Shown here in pieces: positions 36,420 to 48,838 of a stretch of DNA of 64,000 nucleotides; position 1 is the first letter of the stretch; every line of letters begins with the position of its first letter. Origin of the DNA: Saxidomus purpurata. Lineage: Eukaryota > Mollusca > Bivalvia > Venerida > Veneridae. The notes beneath the pieces were generated by a model. That model was not told the origin of the DNA. It did not search any database and saw only the letters and a list, made by a program, of their open reading frames with translations. The translations under genes were made by a program, and so were the position numbers. The stretch spans positions 12,166,561-12,230,560 of the forward strand of contig JAFMSR010000017.1 of assembly GCA_022818135.1 (NCBI GenBank), read 5' to 3'.

Positions 36420-36920
36420 AATCTGTCTGATTTAAGAGATATCCTATAAATTATTAGAGATACTGTTTCTTTTGATATTATTATATCTCCTGTTTTGAAA
36501 GATATCCGCCAATACTACATTGATATGTGCTACAACATATCTCTTCGGTTAATTGAGATATATTTCCATCTAACTAAAATATCTCCCCTACTTAATCAAA
36601 AATATCCCCACAAAAGATATATCTGTTGTTAACCTAGATATATCGGTTAAACATACAAATACTAATGCCTAAAAGATATGGAGATATCTATCTAATCATG
36701 ACAGATATCTCTGTTTGAAGCCACACAGATGTATCTTTTTTACTAGAAATATATCTTTCTGTCTTACAAAGACACCCCTGCATTTGAGAGATAGTTCTCA
36801 TATGAGATGATAATTATAATTTGATAAATGCCCTTTGGATATCTAATGATATTGTGCTTTAATGATATGTCAGCCAGTTTCTAAGATATCTCTTTTTCAT
36901 GAGACGATATCTTTTTTCAA
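36420..36920. repeat. cryptic repeat rich in GATATC-like words
   Basis: About 500 bp contain some twenty or more copies of AGATATC, GATATCT, AGATATAT or their reverse complements, spaced roughly 15-35 bp apart. The words are separated by non-repeated sequence, so it is neither a simple microsatellite nor an exact tandem array. Confidence 0.6.
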
Positions 36921-36949
36921 AGAGACACGTTGTTATGCATTTTATGTCC

Positions 36950-39050
36950 ATTTAATACAAGTATCGTCTGTATACAGCTATAATCGAAAACTTGAAAATT
37001 GTACAGTATACAATCGAACCATTAAATAATGAAAACAAATTGATTGTCTTGTACATGTTGGTAAAGTTACTAACCGATCACGAGCTTAACGCCCGACTTA
37101 CAAATTAAGTGGTTTGCCAGTCTTTCGCTTTGAATACTTACCCGTAAATAAAAAAGTAAAAGACCTGAACCTTTGTTGTGTTTTGTGTGATATGCTACTT
37201 ACTCATGAGACGAATTTGACAGTTATATAGATGCTCTTTCATTCCAGTCGTTACTTAGAAATTCACTGAGGGTATAGCTTCCTTATTATTTGAATTTGTA
37301 CTATCTACTTTCTTTTTTACTCCATCTTGATGAATGCATACTACACTACTGGTCACTAATAGTTTTTCCATATCGTTTGTATTGGTGAAAAGATATACAA
37401 ATACTTTTTGTTTGTTTACCCTATTACGTGATATACGCTATTTTGAAAAAAGGCTGTCATAAATAAACTGCAAGCACACTTTTACTATATACACTTGGAG
37501 CCCATTCTAACCCGACACTTTTCAAATTCGATTTTCTCGAATACGGTTCAAGATATTTATTTCAAATTAAATATTATGTTGTTTGGCAACATTATCTGTA
37601 TAAAAATGTTAAAACCTTTCAACTGTGACGATCGGTTACTTGTGCATGTGTGACAAGTACATGTAGGTGAGCGAAAAATATCGATTTTCATTTTCATTTT
37701 ATTATTCTATAACGGAATTCAAACCGTAAAAACAGAATTTTGATTTTAAAAATCAGTCACTTCGAATGAATAACCAAGAGCGTGGTCGCGCAATTGACAT
37801 GTTGCTTGCTAATCACTCAGACAGTCACGTATGTAAATGTATCATATTTATTTAGCAATAATTTTATTTGCAAACATAATTATGCAGTATCAACCTGTTC
37901 ACCATAAATCGTAACAAAGGTGGACATTTATATGCAAAAAACAATTACATTGTATTTCGTTTCTTTACTCCGATGTACGGATTTTATTATGAATCGGTGA
38001 CGTTTTTCATTGTTGGGATTTCACGTTATGCCATTTGTATAATCTTCTGCTACCAAATTGAGTTATATTCCACTGTTTAGGAGAGTTTTAAACATAAGAT
38101 CGATCCTTGCTGTAACTTAAAAGAAATATCGTATATAAATTGATATGAATAAATATTGTTTAAACCAAACGGTAACGTTAATCGAAAGCTCGCACTAACC
38201 TACCTTGTGTCAAGTCTATTTCAGTTGCATAATTCAGGTGTTAAAATACATGTAGCTTTGGTGAAAGATTTACAGTTTTGCAATTCGTTATTGCAAATTA
38301 TTTCGCATATAGCTGAGCAGCAAAACTTGAGTTTGAAAATGTTTGACTTTATTTGTATTGAATAAGTATACATATCTTTCATTTATCATATGTACCACCG
38401 TACGTAGGCCTACATAAAACATTATTATGATTTAGGTGTACTTTTCGTCAAGTCGACGACACTTTTAAGTCGTTTTCTCGTTGTAGCTTTCAAATAGTTA
38501 GTGTTCCTGGATTTCCTGAAATAGTTCCCGATACGCATAAAGTGTGTGACATGACCAAAGAAAAACATTACTTATCTGTTAATACTAATGGTTTCACCGC
38601 ATTTTTCTTAAATCATTACCCTTTTCTGTCATTGTCCTCTTATTTGATATATTCTAATAAATGTGTTGTCTCAAGCGAAACTATATCATTTTATTAGAAA
38701 ATACAAAATATCTTTCAACTTACTTTTCAATCCTGTATAATTATTTATTTGGTTTCTTGAAAAGTTGTATGGTATAACAAATATGAAATATTTAGTGTGT
38801 TATTCAAATCAACATGTGTTGCGAAAACAAACACTTTTACCGATAGGAAGAAAACCCCACATGATTTCGGTATAATTATGATATTATTTCAAATTCCAGC
38901 TACGCAGTTACTGTACATCAATGTTTGTGTTGCTTCTACATGTAATGTCTTCGTTTGTCAAGGATTTTAGCTGGCCTGTAAACACTATAATCTTTCACTG
39001 ACTGATAGTCACGGGTTCGTGTCGCTCTACCATACTGACCGGTAATATGG
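36950..39050. other. AT-rich stretch, nothing recognised
   Basis: Only short open frames occur (at most 69 codons), none with a recognisable motif. No RNA gene or repeat is clear. Confidence 0.4.
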
Positions 39051-39140
39051 CAAACTGGCCAAGTGCTATCCCTTTCAAAGAATGAAAGAATGATTTCAAA
39101 GATGATTAAACTTCTCGTATGTCTTGTATTAACGATTGTG

Positions 39141-39440
39141 TGTTTGACATTGTTTTGTGGCCTCCGAAACATTTTGCAGTTGCAAGTTAGGTACTGCAGA
39201 GTAGTTAAAATATGCTGGAAATTGCACCTTTTCATAGACACAGTTCAAATATTTTTTCCGTCGGGAGGGGGGCTATAAACATTTACATGTATGTCTTGTG
39301 TATTGACATTGTTTTTGAATTGCCTCCTAAACACTTTGCAGTTGAAGTAAGGTGCTTCAGAGTAGTTGAAATATGCTGGAAATTGCACCATTTCATAAAC
39401 CAATTCAAATTTTTTCCGTCGGGAGGGGAAACCCCTCCCG
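39141..39440. repeat. ~160-bp imperfect tandem duplication with TCCGTCGGGAGGGG end
   Basis: Each unit has ATTGTTTT, TTTGCAGTTG, AGAGTAGTT.AAATATGCTGG, AAATTGCACC and TTTTTTCCGTCGGGAGGGG. The second is followed by the palindromic CCCTCCCGCACCCACCCC stretch. This looks like a dispersed repeat; no coding function is proposed. Confidence 0.7.
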
Positions 39441-40094
39441 CACCCACCCCGAGTCAGCTCCCAGGCATTCCTTGACTGTATCCGCCCATGACCTGTCTTC
39501 ACTGCCCCCGTCTCCACTGCGTCTGCTGAAAGATCGTTTAGCAGCATGCGACGGCTCAAAAAACATATCAAAGATCAACCATGTCCACTGACGGGATGTC
39601 CGGGTTGAGATCGACAGATCAGTGTCGACAGTGTCATTGATACCTTCGCACGCATTAAAAAGACCGGCGACTATAGATCTCCTTTTTAATATGTAAAGAT
39701 TTCCTACAATCTTTACGCTATGCTTCATCGGTGAATACAGGAGTGGGAACGGAATTTTTAACGGGGGTTCCGACGATGAGCATAGCCTGGCTCGCGCTTA
39801 GACTACATAAATATTAAATGGGCCTAGATTTTCATTAACTCCTCTGTTATGCTGTTCATATCACTTTTCTTCTCGTAGTGACATGAAATGGTTTTCCAAC
39901 CAGTCAAGTACATGTATGTAAATATTTTAGACATTTTGTGTTTAAATCAAGTTAGTAAACTGTTAAAATAATGTTGACTGTAGTTTTGTCCAGATGACCT
40001 CCAAATTGCACCTACGCCATTCTAAAAACAAAAACAAAAAACCCAAACAACTAGGACCCCTAGCAAAGTGCGTATTTCTCATTTAGGCCCAGGC

Positions 40095-40245
40095 ACGCCC
40101 CTGTCAGTTGCTGTTAAAAAAATGTAATTTTCAAAAATGACATACTAATACATAGATATAAAACCAAAGGCTAGAATCAACAAAAGAAGTAAAAATCTAG
40201 GTAGGAATTTGCAAAAATCGATTGAAAATGCTGGTTTTACGAATA
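40095..40245. repeat. fragment of the repeat found at 59,508-59,873
   Basis: Read in reverse complement, 59,720-59,850 shares TCAATCGATTT, GCAAATTCCTACCTAGATTTT, TTCTAGCCTTT and GTTTTATAT with this stretch, in the same order. It is an inverted, partial copy. Confidence 0.65.
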
Positions 40246-40671
40246 TCGGATTCTGTGGGAAAATGCAAGACCACAAGAACAACGATGAAACCATTTCATT
40301 ATTTTAATGATAATCTCTATTATTCTGGGAGATGGCTTAGATAATCAAATTGTTAGTTTCAGCTTAGCACGTGAATCACGCTATTTGAAAATCTTAACAG
40401 TTGCTGACAAATTTGTATATTTTGATTTGGAAGTAAATAAAGACTCTTCCTATCACGTGTTCCTGTCTGGGGATGGAAAGATAGACATTTCGCATCAAGT
40501 ATTGTATCATGCACAATATACCCCGTAATTTAATACACTTCACCCTCGTCATACTGTGAGATTGCTGCTTATTTTTTTATCGGTTTGACATTGCAACAAA
40601 TTTTATTATTGGTGACAATTTCTGTCTGTGAATATATAATGCAATATGATAGATGTTCAACTTTATTTTTG

Positions 40672-40905
40672 GAGCAGATCAGTGGTCCAGTGGTAGCGCA
40701 CATGACTTGTAATCCAGGAATCGCAGGTTCGATCCCCCGCTCTTCGATTAATATTACTAATGGTCCTTCGGATGAGACCTGAAAAACCGAGGTCAGATGT
40801 ATCGGTGCTGCACACCGGGTATGTTAAAGAACCAGACGGTGTCTCTGGAACGGGACGCGTTCTGTATCTTGCACTATCCTCCGAAATCTAAAATAATCAC
40901 GAGGA
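40672..40905 (+). mobile_element. tRNA-headed SINE
   Basis: The head is GGAGCAGATCAGTGGTCCAG with AGGTTCGATCCCCCGCTC and the body is TTCGGATGAGACCTGAAA, GGTATGTTAAAGAACCA and TCTTGCACTATCCTCCG. The head matches that of the SINE at 6,812-7,046, and the body matches both other copies. A CTTGTAA anticodon-type loop suggests a Thr-like tRNA ancestor. Confidence 0.85.
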
Positions 40906-41089
40906 AACATCTCTCATTCAGTAAGCCATTTTACAATAAAATAGGCTAGGTGTAAATGATCTGCTTACACTATCTAGATAAATCATGATTAAATTGTTTC
41001 TGAAATAACTTTTAGACCAGCAGGATGAGAATTGTTTATATCGTTTAAAACCAAATAACTCGAACGCAGATGGACACATACATGTATGT

Positions 41090-41333
41090 TCCGCCTCCGT
41101 GGTCGTTGGGTTAGAGTCGTTGACTTGCAATCAGTGTAACCTCTTGTAGACTGAGAGTCATGGGTTAGAGCCATGATACCGACCAAGTCTTACTATGTAA
41201 GAACATTGGCAGTTTCTTACGGAGGATATGAGTAAAGTACCGGCTCTTCCAAGAACAATGGTTAGGTAAACTACCCGCCTGTAAAAATGACTAAAATACT
41301 GCTGCAAGGCGCGTTAAACGCCTACAACAACAA
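41090..41333 (+). mobile_element. second-type tRNA-related SINE
   Basis: The head is GCCTCCGTGGTCGTTGGGTT with a B-box-like GGGTTAGAGCC. The 3' part reads AAATGACTAAAATACTGC, AAGGCGCGTTAAACGCC and TACAACAACAAAC, an end commonly seen in bivalve SINEs. Its body differs from the other SINEs in the window. Confidence 0.6.
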
Positions 41334-41573
41334 ACCCATGTGTATTGTATGTTTACAATATGATGTCATGCAAGACAACTGAAACATTGATTAATGAAAT
41401 TGAAGTTCTTGTATGAAGTCAAACAATGTTTTCGTCAGAAAACCGTACTTGTCCTCTTGAAAAGGGCTCCCTATACAGTTCAACATCTCTGAACAACACC
41501 TCCCTAGAGCAATAACCTTCATAAAATGACAAACAATTTCTTTCCCGTTGTATCAGTTATAAAAGGAATCTAC

Positions 41574-41642
41574 CTGTCCATTACAACACCAATTCCAATC
41601 TGTGTTCCCAAGGGCGCTCGCTCCTGAAGGGTTGTACTGTAC
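41574..41642 (-). CDS. possible orphan 69-bp exon (unidentified gene)
   Basis: The minus strand shows a good acceptor (CATTTGCAG), 23 open codons reading VQYNPSGASALGNTDWNWCC then NGQ, and a donor CAG|GTAGAT. The Cys-Cys and Trp residues and the clean splice sites suggest an extracellular-type coding exon, but no partner exons were found nearby and I do not recognise the family. It could be chance. Confidence 0.3.
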
Positions 41643-42239
41643 CTGCAAATGAAGAATGGTAGGTGAATGGTTCTTCAGCAAAAAGTCTAAGACTGCCTCT
41701 AAAACCCTAAAATTTAGGGGATCTAATAGCAAAAGAACACTGATGTTCCTTTTCAAAGGACAAACCCTATAACTGATGTCAAACTAAATAACCTCCAAAA
41801 CATAAAATAATTAATAATATACTGATACCAAAAAGAAACTGTGCACTTTTATATTGAGCGTAACTTTTTCGTTACTAAGTTTTAAAAAGACAGATTTTAC
41901 TATCATGAGTAACAAAATAATCTTCCATACAATGCACTAATTTACCAATTTTTTAAGCACGTGGATGTCCTTCAAACTGATCGATGGCTATTATGCAACT
42001 TTTTGCACGTGCTACCCGTGCAACATGTATATAAGTACACATTGTCACTGACCGATATCTTTACTGGCTATGCAATAATTAAATCACAGTACATTTGAAT
42101 TTCACTCATTAACAAGCATGCACTTCTGCAACTTGCATCCGGTGTCAGCGTCTCTGACGGCGCTAGGCAGTTTAACTGCCACAGAAATACCATCACGAAC
42201 CTTCGACAACGTTTCCGTCAAAATGGAAGCGTTAGAGAT

Positions 42240-42610
42240 CTTCCATTCTTACATACCGGATCGGGGTATCCGCAGTTTTCACCAGTGCTGGAAAATCTCA
42301 TATTACATCCCCCCATGTAATATGACTTTCGTGAATTACTTGTGACGTAACGTTATAAACAATGTGACGTCACTTTCCCAAACACAGCATCTGAATAACG
42401 TTTGTTTTTATATTAAAAGGCATCATTTCGATAATTTTGCATTTAAATATCTTTTTTAAATGCAAGACGGTATGTAAGAAATAGTTTCTACCATGAGATA
42501 TTTGGTTCAGATGGAAATATCCTTCACCTCGGGTAACTGTTTCGCCCGCCAAAACAGTTACCCTCGGTGACGGATATTTCGATCTCAACCGCATACTCAT
42601 GGAAGAAACT
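42240..42610. repeat. inverted copy of the 34,680-35,110 fold-back repeat
   Basis: The hairpin is at 42,514-42,580 with arms GAAATATCC.TCACC and GGTGACGGATATTTC around AACTGTTT and AAACAGTT. Upstream words ATACCGGATCGG, GACGTCACTTTCC and TGCAAGACGGTATG mirror the other copy in reverse. Confidence 0.75.
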
Positions 42611-42619
42611 AATACGATC

Positions 42620-45390
42620 CGGCAGGCACGTCAGATAATTATTACACAAGTGCACAGTTTCTTTTTGGTGTCAGTATAGAATCTTTGAAAGTATTACAAC
42701 TTAACCTAAAAGTTTTAGCTATGCATTCCGAGTCATTACCGATAAAATCAGCGGTTTATATTATACTGCAGTACCGTATACCATTCAATAATCTATGTAG
42801 AGTTGTTGTTGTACAAATAATGGGTGGATGCGATTTATTACAGAACGCGTCTATATTCGTTAAGGCATTTTTCGCCATAGGTTCGTTTAAATTGTATTTA
42901 TGTTTCATTTTACGTTCATTGAACACATAATCTATGTTTCGAGAATATAATCTGCTAGATGTAGGGAATGCCTCTTTAAGATGATACTTATTTGTTCCGC
43001 TCTGTTCCATTTGTAATGACTGTTCCGTGTTTTAAGTAAAATAGCAAACTAAAAAGGCTAAAGGACGGTCCCATGATACAACAGTATCTTTTGTGGCGCT
43101 TTTCACAAGAACATCTATCCCCAAAACAGTATAACCAAGGTTATTCAAGAATATTCATTAAAATAATAATGTCTTAGTAGATATCAGATAGTGACAGGAA
43201 GAACAGTCAAATCTGTGTTAAATGCCACCACTGAATAAGAAATATTTTGTTCAAAGAGACCAGCAGTACGATGTGAATAAAGAAAAACATGCACGCAAAG
43301 CTATAACTTGCGACCAGTAGATTTTGCTCACGGGTTTCGCTGTGTTACACAGAACATATATTCTTCTGCACAGAATAATATGAACTTTTCTATTTTGTTT
43401 TCACTTTTTACGGACTGTTTTTCAACTGTCCTTTTATTTTTGCTCCGCTCGAAGTCACCGCAGAACAAAAATCGTTTCGGGTAATTTCGGTCAACGTCGA
43501 AATGTGACGTTTTATACTGGGATGACGCGAAGTCATTTGTTGGTCATCTACCTTAAGGTAAGTCAGTACCTTTCGTCAGTAAAATTAAAAGTTGTCACAT
43601 TTGTTTGAAATTTGGTACATGCGTATATTGTGTCTACCTGCGTTGCATGGTAGCGTTTTTATTCACATGACGTCACGTGACGTCATTTAACAACGCCATC
43701 TGGCGACAGCGTACCTGAAGCATACCTTCATGTGGTTATTGTTTTGTTATCTTGTCATTTGTCGTCCTACTTTTATTTTTCAAAGTTTGCTATAATACTT
43801 GTAAAATTTTCTATCAATCGGTGTTCAAACTATTACACTTTAGTTAAAAAAAGTATTACATTTTCGTCGAAAATGTACAGAAAAACGTCAGAAACGTCAT
43901 TTTTCTGCTCCATGAATTTTGGCATTTCAGACAATAACAAAAAAAGTAGACGGTGAAAGATTTTGAAATTTTGACAATTTACATTTTTGATATCTGAAAC
44001 TGAATAATACAATAAAAATGGATGTGTTCGGCTTTGATTTTTCAGTAAGCGCTCTTGAATATTGCAAAGTGACGACGCTTCCAGGAATAGGTAAATAAAG
44101 TGATCGTTTACGTACACGGAGTAACTTGTGACTTCTGAAAACTCCAATATTTCAAAGGATTGAATCAGCAATTTCTCAATATTTCATTTATTACCTATAT
44201 ATTTATGGCGAACAACGAATAAGAAATCTCCTTTTCAAAGGGCCATGTGTTAAAGCAAAGACAAATATGATGTTACCCATGCTTCATACAAGTTCTTGCA
44301 AACATGCGTGAATCAAACCTGGCATTATGAGCAAGTACAAGTACATTTTTCTTGAACGCCAACGAAAATCCTTAATGCACAACCCGTATTGCTCAAAACT
44401 CGTGTACATGTTTAAGCCACGTTGTTGTTATCCTGGAAATGATCCCATCTATTTGCAGCTATTTGGATGATATCGCAGTTGCTAAAGTATTTGCTCTTTA
44501 AACATCTTAAAAAACATTTACATAATACAATGTACTATCTTCTTGAGTATGTAAAACCATTCATAAGTTTTATGTTATGATAAAGAATTCAATGATAACA
44601 CATATCAGTGTCAGAAATCCTAGATATCCCTGCTTCGAATAAGTATAGCGTGTTCAAACCACGTCGTACCAAAGACACGAAAGTAAACAGTGACAACCGG
44701 TACATAAATCAAAGAATAAAATGAGCCTTCAATTTTACAAGGTACTATCGATTTTAGAGTTACTTTCGTAACATTTAATCATTTAACTTTTATAAATGTG
44801 GCGTGCAATTAAAACTGTTTTCCATTTGTGTGTTATTTTATCAAGTACTTTATAAAACGTGACAAGTATCCTATTTTCTTTTCAAACGCATTCAAAACGA
44901 ATTTTAACTATGGCAAGTGAAGTTTCATTGTAGTTCAATGGTGTACTGACTTGTTATCAGACACGAAGATCAGAATTTTAATGATGTTTGCACACAGACT
45001 GCAGGATGCTTTGTGCTTAAATATGAACGTTTAAATAATGATGTTGTTCTGCCCTGAAATACAATATGTGACATTTAATACCGCGTCATACTTGAAAATA
45101 TTTAATAGAATATAATTTATTTTTATAGTAGATGGTGTAGGTGCTGTTACCACAAAATCCATATTCTTTTGTATATATCATTATATAAACACCTAAACAA
45201 GTTAGCCGTCCCAGATTCTGTATTGTTTGCTTTACCTGAGACATGCATAATTATAGATCCGGCTTTGATACATGAGTCATATGACGATTAAGTGGGTATT
45301 GCAGTTTTCCTTTCCACACTCATTTGATATACAAATCGAACGTAATAAACTCTGACTACAGTAGTGCTTTAGTTACATCACATTAAGACG
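42620..45390. other. no gene recognised
   Basis: AT-rich DNA with short open frames only (at most 112 codons on the minus strand at 43,833-44,171, no motif). CGTCACGTGACGTC at about 43,670-43,685 is a palindrome containing E-box and CRE-like words. CGCCATCTGGCGACA nearby resembles CGCCATCTAGCGACA at 33,329-33,343. Confidence 0.4.
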
Positions 45391-45399
45391 ACCGTCTTT

Positions 45400-45530
45400 G
45401 GCAACCTGGTCATAGTGTACGTTCTTGCTTGGGATTCAAACACTTCACCTTAAAGCATTGTCTCAGAGATTACAGCAGCTTGGCAATCTACTTGATTAAA
45501 AACTTAACCACTGAGACAGTCGACTTTTCC
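45400..45530 (-). mobile_element. possible tRNA-related SINE head
   Basis: The minus strand has CTCAGTGGTTAAG (A-box-like) and GTGTTTGAATCCCAAGC (B-box-like), about 75 bp apart. There is no conserved SINE body and no cloverleaf that folds well. Confidence 0.25.
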
Positions 45531-45539
45531 ATGCATGTA

Positions 45540-47195
45540 CATGTATACTAAAACACTATATCCTGCGGCTATAAATAAATTAGATATGTATGTTACAATT
45601 TAATGCCGAATAAAATATATGTTGTGTTATGTTATAATCCAGAAATAATGTAAAATTTGAGTTAACTTTGCTGAAATAAAACCCAGGTCCGACTTTTAAT
45701 CTTTCCACAAGAGAGTGCTACATGTATTTTGACTAGTTTCAGCAAGCAACATTTCGTAACATGTAATTCAAAATTGAAGAATTAAAAAATTAAAGTCACA
45801 TGCAAATAGGATGATCCTGGATTTAAGGAACTGTTTGAAGTTTCAGGGATTAGCTCTGTTCATATATATACATCTGTATCTGTCATCAAATATCTACAAA
45901 GTACAATACTATCAAGTTTGTGCAGTTAAAAATATGTCAGTGTATTCGACATTCGGACAAGATGATTAAAATGTTTTCCTGTTATTGCCGCAACAACAAA
46001 ATAACTGCAATGATGGAATGCATTCTCATTACAAATATCAAATAAAACCACTCTTAACATCACTGTAAAGTTGAATAAAACGTATCATTTAGTTAATAGG
46101 AGATACCGCGGAAGTGGGACGAACTATTTGACAGACGCACGATGATCACGAGTGAACTAAAATACAGGAGAAATTCAATTTATGCGAATATAATTCAGTG
46201 CTAACTCGCGAAAACCAACGATACATTATATATAATTTACGAGAGCATAATACGTAACAGGAACCTTACAGTTAGTGAAATTGTGGCGTACGTAGCATCC
46301 TTATCAACGCATTCGTAAGTAACGACTTACGATTTTTACGATTTCCCGGCCGCTGATCTCCGATAAGCCGGACATTTTCCGTGCCTTGATTGGGAATTTT
46401 AGGTTTAACTTTTGGGATATTTTTCATCTAACCTTAAAATGATTTTCCAAAAGCATTGAACAATAATTAAGCTTTGAAAAGGCAATAATTTATGAAGGCT
46501 TGTGTAATACTGTTGTGGCCACAGGGGGTCGAACCATACCCCACCCAGATACATGTATAATATACAAGGCATAAAACTCGCTGATTCACAAGAAACACCC
46601 CGGTCTACTATCGACTAACTTTTCTCTACTAATAATTGACATATCGGCTTAAACTTGGTCTTGTTAAAACGCAGAAACATTATTCTACCCAATAAGTATA
46701 GCCATAAAATGTGTCAGCGAGCATTACGTTCGTTAGCCATCTGTAAACTTCCTGAAAGTTGACAATTTCTGAAGGTACGACACAGGTTCGTCCGGTCAAA
46801 CGGACCGTGTTCAGCCCCCTATTCTGTTACATTTAGCAAGCAAATAAAATCATCGATTTGATAAAATTAAATTAAAGGTAAGGACAGATTCAGTGATAAT
46901 TTTAAACTCTTTAACTGTCCAGACCAGAAAACCCAGTTGTCAGTTTGTTACAAAAATATTCTTGTATCGGAGAAGTGGGTGGGGTACGGAAGGCATTGCT
47001 TTGTAATTGTGCTTATTAGGTCCACCATCCGCTTAAGAGGCTATAATCGGTACGACCCGTGGGAAGGCATTGCATTCCTGGTGTTTATATATAGAGAGAG
47101 GGGTGATTTTTTCGATACATTGATCATTTTCATCTTTTTGACAAAATATCAACTTCCCGTGGTTATATCCATATATCATTTCTATATACAATAAA
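45540..47195. other. no gene recognised
   Basis: AT-rich sequence without recognisable coding exons. A B-box-like GGTTCGACCCC on the minus strand near 46,530 has no matching A-box. The open frame at 46,937-47,194 has no motif. Confidence 0.4.
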
Positions 47196-47323
47196 GAAGG
47201 AAAAAAATAACTCGGGCATTTTTTTTGTGTACCTTATATCCGGAATTTCGCTATGTCTGGAATCGTTATATAAGAAGTTTACTGTACAACCTATACTTAC
47301 AGTATAAGAATTAAATGCAATTT

Positions 47324-48268
47324 TATGGCAAGCGAAATGCACATTAATCCTTTAAACTATAGGTTTAACTGTTAAACCCATAGTTTAACACCTCTTAAAC
47401 CCCTAGTTTCAGGTGCCGTTTGCACATTAATTCTTAAACCGTGGTTTAAAGTCGTAAACCGTAGTTTAAAGTCTTTGAATTGAATTGAATTGAAGCAAAT
47501 TTTATAAAGGTCCGTCCATAAGAGCAAATATGTTAGCTTGAATTTGTGGATGAGACCTCGGCATGTCTTCCATCATGCCTATACCTATCAAAAGTGTTTG
47601 TTTCCAAAATAGGAGAGATTTACCTGACTGCAATTTCCAGCTTATAGAGCCAAAGGTTGGATTTGATTGGTTGCCAAAGAATAGGCCAATCACGGCGACC
47701 AATGAGATCTAAGTGTGATTGACCTAATTTGTATGTCCTGATCGTGGGAGCGTAACAGTTTTTAGATAATTTTGATATTAGATGGTATATGTGTAGATCA
47801 TGATTTCGTAAAATTAGAAATTTTATTAAAATTCTGTGGAATTTTGGTGTGGAGTTATTTTTAATTGTTTCAGAAGGAAATGTTAATTTTAATCCGATTC
47901 GGTCCTCGGGCAGATGCTGGTGAACTACTATTCCTGATCCTGGTTGACTAACCAGTACTTTTCACACCGTCTATGTTTAATGTGATTGGGTTTTTCGTGC
48001 CTGAGTAAGATTGTTCTTAATGTAGTTTTGATCTTGTATTACACATCTTAAATGTTCGAAAATATGATTGCGAAAGTAAGATGTGTTTTTTAAGATTACA
48101 TTCACTATGGGTTTAACAGACTTTAAACTACGGTTTAAGACTTTAAACCACGGTTTAAGAATTAATATGCAAACGGCATCTGAAACTAGGGGTGTAAGAG
48201 GTGTTAAACTATGGGTTTAACAGTTAAACCTATAGTTTAAAGGATTAATGTGCATTTCGCTTTCCATA
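47324..48268. mobile_element. 945-bp terminal-inverted-repeat element with 6-bp target duplication
   Basis: The ends are inverted copies: TATGGCAAGCGAAATGCAC on the left and its near-complement at 48,250-48,268. Arms of about 145 bp contain TTTAAACTATAGGTTTAAC and AAACCGTGGTTTAAAG. It is flanked by CAATTT at 47,318-47,323 and 48,269-48,274. The homologous locus at about 61,817 has a single CAATTT, that is, an empty site. The centre (47,473-48,110) is a nested retroelement copy. No transposase was seen, so it is non-autonomous. Confidence 0.9.
47473..48110 (-). mobile_element. nested retroelement copy inside the inverted-repeat element
   Basis: On the minus strand it ends in an (AATTC)n tail at 47,476-47,495, and it matches the element at 23,433-25,090 in three ordered blocks. 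It interrupts the loop between the inverted-repeat arms, so it inserted there after, or travelled as part of, the element. Confidence 0.7.
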
Positions 48269-48544
48269 CAATTTCTTGGAGCAAATCCCGGCGGCTTGGC
48301 AGCCTGGCATTGTCACTTGTAAGCGTAATTATTCTATTGCTCCGTTTTATAAAAACATGTATGGATAATGGAACACATACGATGAGTTAACAATATAGAC
48401 TGAATGAAATACAATGTTTATAACAGACAACTTTATTTTTTTCTGATCGGAAATGTCAAAAAACGCACGAAAAAAGAAATGAAACAGGCACATTAAGCCT
48501 GTGTATCAGTAGAGATTGTAGAGTTTTCACTTAAATACCATTTT

Positions 48545-48620
48545 TGTGTTGATGTGGCGGTCTTTGGCGTTCTTATTTGACTTCCATTCGGTACAGGTTC
48601 GAGTCCTGTCTTTTCGTCGT
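48545..48620 (+). other. tRNA-like T-arm fragment, duplicon A only
   Basis: ACAGGTTCGAGTCCTGT forms a perfect 5-bp T-stem with a 7-base loop after GACTTCCATTCGG. The rest of a cloverleaf is missing. The matching position in duplicon B has a poly(C) run instead. It is probably a SINE relic. Confidence 0.35.
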
Positions 48621-48838
48621 ATAACATATTAAAATTTACATAATATACACAATTTGTTCACGAATGTCTCTGTAAGTCTCATTTCTATCATCTATATACA
48701 TGTAGCTGAGACAATGTCTTACCTGTTATATTTCCAACAGAATACATTTTAATCTTAAATACTTTGCCGCATAACATATAGTCCATCGATGAAACGAAGA
48801 AATAAGTTTAAGTTTCAATTAAAAGACATTGTTTGACC

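Noticed and set aside
43833..44171. 112-codon minus-strand open frame
   Set aside because: AT-rich, Phe/Leu/Ser-rich translation typical of non-coding DNA, no motif.
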